Source: Bifidobacterium breve (GTDB taxonomy: Bacteria; Bacteroidota; Bacteroidia; Cytophagales; UBA9547). Taken from it: DNA of 5,729 nt. The notes beneath the pieces are model-generated. The model had not been told where the DNA came from. It was given only the letters and a program-made list of their open reading frames with translations, and searched no databases. Made by a program: the position numbers and the translations under genes. The stretch is from the NCBI GenBank assembly GCA_943325655.2, contig CALPQG020000192.1, positions 1-5,729 on the forward strand, given 5' to 3'. Every line of letters begins with the position of its first letter. The stretch's first letter is position 1. Shown piece by piece: positions 1-4,273 of this stretch.

Positions 1-1044
1 GCCATTCGTTCCCTCACAATATTTTAAAGCTTCACCCAAGGTGGTAATTTCAGCATCAGGTAAAGGAGTTTCTGTAATGGTAGTTATGGTTGAAGTTGCA
101 TTACATCCATTAAGTATAGTTTTTAAAGTCCAATCATCAGCAAGGGCATTGTTAATCGCTAAACTAGTGCTTGCTTCTCCTTGAGAAATTCCTTTTTTGA
201 ACCATTCATAAGTGGCACCAACACCAGCATCAGTAGCGGTTAAAATAACCCCATTCGTTCCAGAACAATAGGACAAGGCGCTCGAAGTAATAAATGCAAT
301 TGGTAAAGGTTTTTCTATAACGGTGAATAGTGCAGAAGTATCTTCACATCCATCTAAATTTACTTTTAATTTCCAATCTCCGGCTAATGCATTGTTGTGA
401 GTCGATCCAGTTCCAACACTTAGGTTATTTTTATACCACTCATAAGTAGCCCCTGAAACTGATTGTGCCGTTAGTATAATTCCAGGATCACCTTTACAAT
501 AATCAGAATTGCTTCCAGTATTGGTAATGGTAGCAACAGGAACGAGTTTTTCTTTTACTGTTACAGGGTTTGAAACAGCAGCACAAGAAGAAGTAGGACT
601 CACCACTTTCACTTTCCATTCTCCATAAAAAGCAGGGCTGAAATTTCTATGGGTTATAGAAGCTGAACTTTGAGAAATATTGTCTTTGAACCATTCATAA
701 GTCATATTTGCTCCAGCATCAGTAGCTGTTAATGAAACACCATTAGGATTATTAGCACAATAGTCTAATGCGGTACCAGAAGTAGTTATTACTGCTAGTG
801 GAATAGGATCTTCAACTACAGTAGAAACGGTTGAATTTGCAGTACAGCCTGTCAAGTTGTTGGTGAGTTTAACCGTCCAATTTCCTTGGGTAGCTTCACT
901 AAAATACAAAGTACCTCCAGCAAGTCCTTGAGATACGCCATTTTTAAACCATTCATAAACGGTATTAACACCATCATCTTTTACAGTTAATTTTACTCCT
1001 CCGGTTCCTGCACAATAATTTAAATCAGTAGAAGTAATCTGAGC
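1..1044 (-). repeat. Tandem Ig-like protein repeats of about 80 residues (at least 4 full units plus 1 partial)
   Basis: Units start at an A-x-I-T motif at residues 877, 960, 1047, 1126 and 1207, giving lengths of 83, 87, 79 and 81 and then a partial unit at the left edge. Window positions are 1044-796, 795-535, 534-298, 297-55 and 54-1. Each full unit shows YC, then YEWFK or YEWYK, then an aromatic/Gly-x-Trp strand (GNW, GEW, GDW, DDW), then a second Cys, and a Glu/Lys-x-x-x-Pro linker. Units 2 and 4 share LTATDAG, TYEWFK and ISQ. The DNA also repeats: an 18-base identity at 196-213 and 685-702, and a 14-base identity at 224-237 and 713-726, both offset by 489 bases, which is two units in register. 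The array continues outside the window. Confidence 0.9.
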
Positions 1045-3696
1045 GTAAGGAATATCGATTACATCAATATCAATTTTGTTTCTAGCACTTTCACAGCCTT
1101 CAACATTTGTTTGAGAAACATAATAACTAGTATCTCCAACTACTGCTGAATTTACTATTGGCAATGAAATGCTTGAACCGCCAAAGACAGTAGTGTACCA
1201 TTTGATAGTTGATCCAGTAACATACGTACTTAATTCAGGCGCAGGAGTGATGTTTAAACATGCTTTTACATGTGCTACAACAGGAGTAGTAGGCAATTGA
1301 TTTACAGTCACTACCGCTGTATCCGTTCCTACACAACCATTAGCATCTATTCCTGTTACGGTATAGGTGATGGTACTTGTTGGGTTGGCAGTTAGTGTTG
1401 CACCCGTGGTCGCTGAAAGATTGGTGTTTGGACTCCAAGCATAAGTTGTTGCTCCGGTGACAGTAAGTGCTTTTGAACTGCCGGTACAAATGGCAACACC
1501 ATTGGCTGTAACCGTTGGCAATGCATTTACGGTAACAACTACATTGTCTTTTTCTTCTTCTGTAGTATAAAATTCAATGGCGTCAATAAAGTTTCCTGAA
1601 CTTCCAGGATCTTTAGAAGAATAATAAAATCTTGTGGTAGTTTGGCCAGCAGGAACTTCATAAACACCGGAGTAATACCTCCAAGCCAAGGCATCACTAA
1701 AAGAGCCAATTTTGGCATAAGGTCCACCAGGAGGGCCAACTTCGAATTCGATGGTTTCAGTACCACTTCTTCCTCTGTGTGCAAAGCCCCATATTAATTT
1801 TGATCCAGGTGTTGTTGCCATGTCCTGAAAAAGGGCAGCTTGCATATTGGCATTCAATTCAATAAACTGATTGCCTGAATAAGGAGTAACCCCCATGTCT
1901 TTGGTCCATATTTCAATCATATTATCCGTTGCAGTTGTTTTCCAACCGGTCACCTCACTTGCATTCTTTAACGCCCAACCACTGCCTATATTTGGCGTTT
2001 CAAAATCTCCATTTATTAAAGCGTTTTGTTTTTTCGTATAGGAGGTAACGTAATAGGTGGCGGTTTTCGTTGGTGTAGCAGTAATGGTACTGTCGTTTAC
2101 ATTTGTAAATGGTTCTGAACTTTCCCATTTTGGAGATTTTACATTTTTTGCATTAATAGTTACTGACTTTCCTTTACAAATAGTTAGCGTGTCAGGAATG
2201 ATTAATTCGTTTTTACAATCCACATCTTTAACAGCACTGTTTGCACTTGAGCCTACTGTTTGACCACTTGCTCCAGCTAGTACTGGTACGCCATTGGCAT
2301 CAACCGCTCCTTTTAAAGATAATCCGCTTATATCCAAATTTTTAAAGGAGGCTCCCCCTTCAATGGCATCAGCACAGCCATCGCCATCGCTATCTAGGTC
2401 TAAAGAATTGACTATGCCGTCATTGTCGGAGTCTTTAAACATAGGATAATTACAAAACATATCTGGAAAACGAATCCTCTGATCGTTCTTTGCTCCACCT
2501 GTACCAGCGGTAAAACCTAAATGTACACTAGATTCATTGTTAAAAACATTTGCTACTAAATCATTGGTGTAATTAGAGATTAAATTTCCATCAATTGAAT
2601 AAGATAATGTTCTAGTACTTGCATTCCATTTAAAATTGACGAAATGCCATTGTCCATTTTCAATATTGGGTAATTTCGTAAGTGAATTTAAATTAGCCCA
2701 GGTGCTGGTAAGTTTTATTTGTGTATGGTCTTCGGGTACTTCACCATTATCCCAGGTGTCAAATTCTATGGCAATACCATTTTGAATGCCAGAAGCGCCT
2801 AAACCACTTCCAAATCCACCCACAGTGTTGATGCCATTCGGGTCATTATGGAAAATTATCGCTAAACCATCTGCTCCTCCATCATTTGAGCCTAAAAATA
2901 ATTCAATGTTAAAATTAAAATCATTATTGAAATCAATTTTACCAAAAGAAGTTGCTGAACCCGCTTGGCTGTTCAAGTCTGGGGTTAATTGAATTTCTTT
3001 AACACTGATATATTTCGCATTACCTGTAATGTTAAAAACATTCGTTAATGAAACCTGATCAAAACCGTTTTCCACACAATCTAGTATCCCATCATTGTCG
3101 TCATCTAAATCGACGGTATTAAGAATGCCATCATTGTCTAAATCTGAATTTACGACAATGCTTATTAATATACTTGTTGTAAATGCATCTCCACAAGACC
3201 CTGAGGTAACCTTCCTTCTGTAATAGGTGTTTGTGGTTAATGCGCCAGGGGAATACGTGGGTGAAGTAGCTCCTGAAATATCAGTCCAAGTACTGTTATT
3301 GGTAGATTTTTGCCATTGATAGTTATAATTTGAACCATCGCCACCACTAGCAGAGGTGCTATTGGTGAGTGTATTAGGAGCAGTATTGGTTGAAATGGAT
3401 TGTGCAGCACCGATACTGCCAGCATTTAATGTATTACAACTACTACAAGCGCCTGCGTCTATCCAGTTGCCCCAGCCTGCTTGAGCGTTTTGATCTGGTT
3501 GCCCTCCATTATTACCCCACCTGTTTGTATAATTTCTTCCATTATAACTTACAGTATTACCACTATTATATACAGTGCTCGAATTCCAAGGGGTATTACA
3601 AGCTTGTGCAAACAGATTGGTGTTGAAAGTTGATATAAAAAAAAGTGCTATTAATAAGTATTTATTGAACATACGTGGGGAAGTATTGCTTATCAT
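1..3696 (-). CDS. Giant multidomain lectin/CBM surface adhesin (5' part; C-terminus beyond window)
   Basis: The frame is open from the in-frame stop at 3721-3723 to position 1, so at least 1,224 residues are encoded and the 3' end is missing. Residues here are counted from the Met at 3672. Seen in order: signal peptide 1-23; CBM5/12-like module 26-76; PKD-like 84-174; TSP3-like Asp-rich motif 176-203; L-type lectin-like 205-408; second TSP3-like motif 412-440; Ig/PKD-like 493-545; DUF642-like 549-705; PKD-like 710-792; Ig_7-like 793-874; Ig-like tandem units from 877 on. Two in-frame ATGs compete. The one at 3696 has A at -3 and -6 and six A's at -11 to -16, a context typical of Bacteroidota; the one at 3672 has a C-rich leader but gives a textbook short signal peptide. 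I prefer 3696, with moderate confidence. No catalytic motif is seen. By family this is an exported, glycan-binding adhesin. A T9SS sorting domain is expected at the unseen C-terminus, which is inference. It follows another adhesin gene on the same strand but is separated from it by a terminator and a long gap, so it probably has its own promoter. Confidence 0.93.
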   Translation of the reverse strand, partial: MISNTSPRMFNKYLLIALFFISTFNTNLFAQACNTPWNSSTVYNSGNTVSYNGRNYTNRWGNNGGQPDQNAQAGWGNWIDAGACSSCNTLNAGSIGAAQSISTNTAPNTLTNSTSASGGDGSNYNYQWQKSTNNSTWTDISGATSPTYSPGALTTNTYYRRKVTSGSCGDAFTTSILISIVVNSDLDNDGILNTVDLDDDNDGILDCVENGFDQVSLTNVFNITGNAKYISVKEIQLTPDLNSQAGSATSFGKIDFNNDFNFNIELFLGSNDGGADGLAIIFHNDPNGINTVGGFGSGLGASGIQNGIAIEFDTWDNGEVPEDHTQIKLTSTWANLNSLTKLPNIENGQWHFVNFKWNASTRTLSYSIDGNLISNYTNDLVANVFNNESSVHLGFTAGTGGAKNDQRIRFPDMFCNYPMFKDSDNDGIVNSLDLDSDGDGCADAIEGGASFKNLDISGLSLKGAVDANGVPVLAGASGQTVGSSANSAVKDVDCKNELIIPDTLTICKGKSVTINAKNVKSPKWESSEPFTNVNDSTITATPTKTATYYVTSYTKKQNALINGDFETPNIGSGWALKNASEVTGWKTTATDNMIEIWTKDMGVTPYSGNQFIELNANMQAALFQDMATTPGSKLIWGFAHRGRSGTETIEFEVGPPGGPYAKIGSFSDALAWRYYSGVYEVPAGQTTTRFYYSSKDPGSSGNFIDAIEFYTTEEEKDNVVVTVNALPTVTANGVAICTGSSKALTVTGATTYAWSPNTNLSATTGATLTANPTSTITYTVTGIDANGCVGTDTAVVTVNQLPTTPVVAHVKACLNITPAPELSTYVTGSTIKWYTTVFGGSSISLPIVNSAVVGDTSYYVSQTNVEGCESARNKIDIDVIDIPYAQITSTDLNYCAGTGGVKLTVKDDGVNTVYEWFKNGVSQGLAGGTLYFSEATQGNWTVKLTNNLTGCTANSTVSTVVEDPIPLAVITTSGTALDYCANNPNGVSLTATDAGANMTYEWFKDNISQSSASITHRNFSPAFYGEWKVKVVSPTSSCAAVSNPVTVKEKLVPVATITNTGSNSDYCKGDPGIILTAQSVSGATYEWYKNNLSVGTGSTHNNALAGDWKLKVNLDGCEDTSALFTVIEKPLPIAFITSSALSYCSGTNGVILTATDAGVGATYEWFKKGISQGEASTSLAINNALADDWTLKTILNGCNATSTITTITETPLPDAEITTLGEALKYCEGTNG
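1051..1296 (-). other. Ig_7-like (CHU_C-associated) domain
   Basis: Residues 793-874. IKWYTTVFGGSSI (823-835), SYYVSQTNVEGCESARN (849-865) and a final IDIDVIDIP strand match the Ig-like domain type that usually travels with the CHU_C sorting domain. Structural role inferred. Confidence 0.7.
1297..1545 (-). other. PKD-like domain 3
   Basis: Residues 710-792. VTVNALPTVTANGVAICTGS opens it, ATTYAWSPNTNLSATTGATL (741-760) carries the core Trp, and STITYTVTGIDANGC (766-780) with VVTVNQLP (787-794) closes it. This is one of the commonest repeat types in Bacteroidota surface proteins. It probably acts as a rigid stalk unit. Its first strand may also complete the interrupted domain before it. Confidence 0.75.
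1558..2028 (-). other. DUF642-like / galactose-binding-type domain
   Basis: Residues 549-705. Motifs: NALINGDFETP (550-560), GWALKN and GWKTT with conserved GW pairs, MIEIW (585-589), YSGNQFIELNAN (598-609), ALFQDM (613-618), IEFEVG (641-646), WRYYSGVYEVPAG (664-676), TRFYYSS (680-686) and FIDAIEFY (695-702). The order NGdFE-P, GW, iE, G-q-iELna and final DaIeF resembles the DUF642 / discoidin-like jelly-roll domains that bind wall polysaccharides in plants and occur in bacterial secreted proteins. Assignment is by motif layout only; another CBM-type jelly roll is possible. Confidence 0.55.
2038..2196 (-). other. PKD/Ig-like domain 2, apparently interrupted
   Basis: Residues 493-545. It begins PDTLTICKGKSVTI (493-506), has a core Trp at 516 (SPKWESS) and reaches PTKTATYYVTSY (534-545), the penultimate strand of this domain type. 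The usual closing strand ending in xVTVNxLP is not found here. It appears only after the next domain, at 710-719. This suggests that the next domain is nested in a loop of this one. Confidence 0.6.
2353..2439 (-). other. TSP3-like calcium-binding motif following lectin domain
   Basis: Residues 412-440 contain DSDNDGI (414-420) and DLDSDGDGCADAIEGG (425-440). This motif, and the VDANGVPV/VGSSANSAV segment that follows at about 457-481, is a common linker in flavobacterial surface proteins. Cys433 and Cys486 could form a disulfide, which is inferred. Confidence 0.77.
2449..3060 (-). other. L-type (legume-type) lectin-like domain
   Basis: Residues 205-408. Features of the bacterial L-type lectin fold are visible: GGADGLAIIFH (265-275), with an Asp in the usual carbohydrate-site position; the metal-site-like strand IAIEFDTWDN (300-309), with Glu303, Asp305 and Asp308, followed by DHTQI (315-319); the strand WHFVNFKWN (342-350); SYSIDGNLI (357-365); and VHLGFTAGTGG (383-393). 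The length of about 200 residues is near that of the family. L-type lectins bind glycans using calcium (and a transition metal in legumes). The specificity cannot be read from sequence. It sits between two TSP3-like motifs. Confidence 0.8.
3064..3147 (-). other. TSP3-like calcium-binding motif preceding lectin domain
   Basis: Residues 176-203 contain two adjacent Asp-rich loops, DLDNDGI (177-183) and DDDNDGILD (190-198). They match the DxDxDG spacing of thrombospondin type 3 repeats, which bind calcium and stiffen linkers. A matching pair occurs on the other side of the lectin domain. Confidence 0.78.
3151..3423 (-). other. PKD/Ig-like domain 1
   Basis: Residues 84-174. The segment has the recognisable Bacteroidota surface-protein pattern: AGSIG at the start, YNYQWQKS (116-123) as the core Trp strand, WTDISGAT (129-136), LTTNTYYRRKVTSGSC (145-160) and a closing beta strand (ILISIVV). 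It is probably a structural spacer between the CBM-like module and the calcium-motif/lectin block. Confidence 0.7.
3445..3597 (-). other. CBM5/12-like (chitin-binding type 3-like) module
   Basis: Residues 26-76 of the giant adhesin, directly after the signal peptide, read PWNSSTVYNSGNTVSYNGRN at the start, followed by Y48, W52, a Gly/Asn/Gln-rich turn, then GWGNW (66-70) and a closing Cys at 76. This is the layout of the CBM5/12 family: an initial aromatic, a VxYNGxxY strand pair and a terminal W-x-x-W type strand. Such modules bind chitin or related insoluble polysaccharides when attached to hydrolases. Here no hydrolase is present in the visible part, so a role in attachment is inferred. 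Family call is from motif reading only. Confidence 0.72.
3604..3672 (-). other. Sec signal peptide
   Basis: The N-terminus has a Lys (residue 4), a hydrophobic core YLLIALFFI (5-13) and a probable cleavage site in LFA-Q at residues 20-23, the FAQ pattern common in Bacteroidota exported proteins. If translation starts at 3696, eight more residues (MISNTSPR) extend the n-region without destroying the signal. This sends the protein to the periplasm for later export. The core is encoded partly by a run of eight T's on the coding strand (positions 3637-3644). Confidence 0.85.
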
Positions 3697-4227
3697 ATTG
3701 CTGTGGTTTTTTAACAGGGCTTAGCGTTGAACTATCATTTGTGAATACATTATCATGTTGATTTGCTGTATTTCAAATGGTGAAAACTAAGTTGTAAATA
3801 TAAGTGTTATTATTTGAATCGTTACCTGATTTTGCATCCTGTTTTGAGAAATCTAAAACTCGATTATCATCTCACTTGATGTATTTGTTTCACTATCCCC
3901 TTTATCACTGCTATAAAATAGCCTTGAAATATGGTGCAACAAGGTTATTTATATCCCAAAATCTCTAGTTTAGTAACCGCTTCTTGTCAGACAAATAATT
4001 ATTAAAAAGTAACAGCGTTTTTTGGTAATCAAATACGATTGGGAGGGGTAATTGATGTTTTTTACTACTATCTATTTAGTAATCAACCTGATATTGGTGT
4101 ATTGTAATGGGTATGAATAATGAAAAAGCACTGCACTATTCAAATTAACAGCACCGTGCTTCCTAAATAAAATCAGCTAGAACCAATTTTTTATATTGTT
4201 TTATCTATTATTAAATGAATGCCTAAC
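3697..4227. other. AT-rich intergenic region upstream of the giant adhesin
   Basis: About 530 bases hold no convincing gene. The start of the adhesin transcript must lie here if the gene has its own promoter, but no exact TAnnTTTG (-7 element of Bacteroidota) occurs on the minus strand. The nearest matches with one mismatch are TTAATTTG at 4137-4144 and TAGTTTTC close to 3785-3792. Small inverted repeats are GCTAT-AAA-ATAGC (3910-3922) and CCTTG/CAAGG (3922-3926, 3940-3944). The hexamer ATGATA (minus strand) occurs four times, at 3691-3696 (start codon), 3733-3738, 3751-3756 and 3865-3870. An 11-codon minus-strand mini-ORF (3756-3721) ends 24 bases before the start at 3696. No tRNA or other RNA family was recognised. 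Confidence 0.6.
4123..4161 (-). terminator. Possible second terminator or transcribed hairpin
   Basis: Read on the minus strand, AAGCAC pairs with GTGCTT, and after a two-base bulge (GG) an inner TGC pairs with GCA around a 16-base loop. The 3' side runs directly into five T's (4127-4123). It lies about 75 bases past the first terminator and could be a backup terminator. It also contains AGCACGGTGCT (4150-4160), an 11-base palindrome with one central base, which could instead be a protein-binding site. The stem is weak compared with the first hairpin. Confidence 0.35.
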
Positions 4228-4265
4228 AAAATTTAAACCCATCATAAAGCATTATTTATGATGGG
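4228..4265 (-). terminator. Intrinsic terminator after the CHU_C-domain gene
   Basis: A perfect 11-bp inverted repeat CCCATCATAAA (4238-4248) / TTTATGATGGG (4255-4265) with a 6-base loop begins 8 bases past the stop codon in the minus-strand direction. It is followed by TTTAAATTTTG (4237-4227), a T-rich tail broken by three A's. This should end transcription of the upstream adhesin gene and separates it from the downstream one. No plus-strand gene is present that would use it in the other direction. Confidence 0.85.
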
Positions 4266-4273
4266 CATGAATT

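Noticed and set aside
1..1044. CRISPR array or DNA satellite as the explanation for the repeats
   Set aside because: The repeats are about 240-260 bases long, imperfect, in frame and preserve protein motifs, so they are protein-domain repeats.
1539..1784. An 81-codon minus-strand reading frame
   Set aside because: It lies in another frame of the giant adhesin gene, over its DUF642-like domain, whose frame shows clear domain motifs. The alternative product is hydrophobic and low in complexity, with no signal that it is real.
2057..2263. A 68-codon plus-strand reading frame
   Set aside because: It is antisense to a well-supported domain region and has no ribosome binding context or family resemblance; it is a shadow of the minus-strand gene.
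2786..2992. A 68-codon plus-strand reading frame, Pro-rich
   Set aside because: It is antisense to the lectin domain, and its proline richness follows from the Gly-rich minus-strand codons.
3237..3626. Overlapping 62-codon (minus) and 78-codon (plus) reading frames
   Set aside because: Both overlap the CBM-like and PKD-like coding region in other frames. The Tyr-rich plus-strand product reflects antisense reading of Asn/Ser/Thr codons.
3721..3756. An 11-codon minus-strand leader-like ORF (MIMYSQMIVQR) before the giant adhesin
   Set aside because: It is in frame with the adhesin and ends 24 bases before its start, so a leader peptide is imaginable, but it has no attenuator-type codon bias or paired hairpins. 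Noted in the intergenic entry only.
3931..4005. A 24-codon plus-strand mini-ORF (starts MVQQGYLYP) in the intergenic gap
   Set aside because: Very short, no initiation context, no recognisable motif and no plus-strand promoter; random ORFs of this length are expected.
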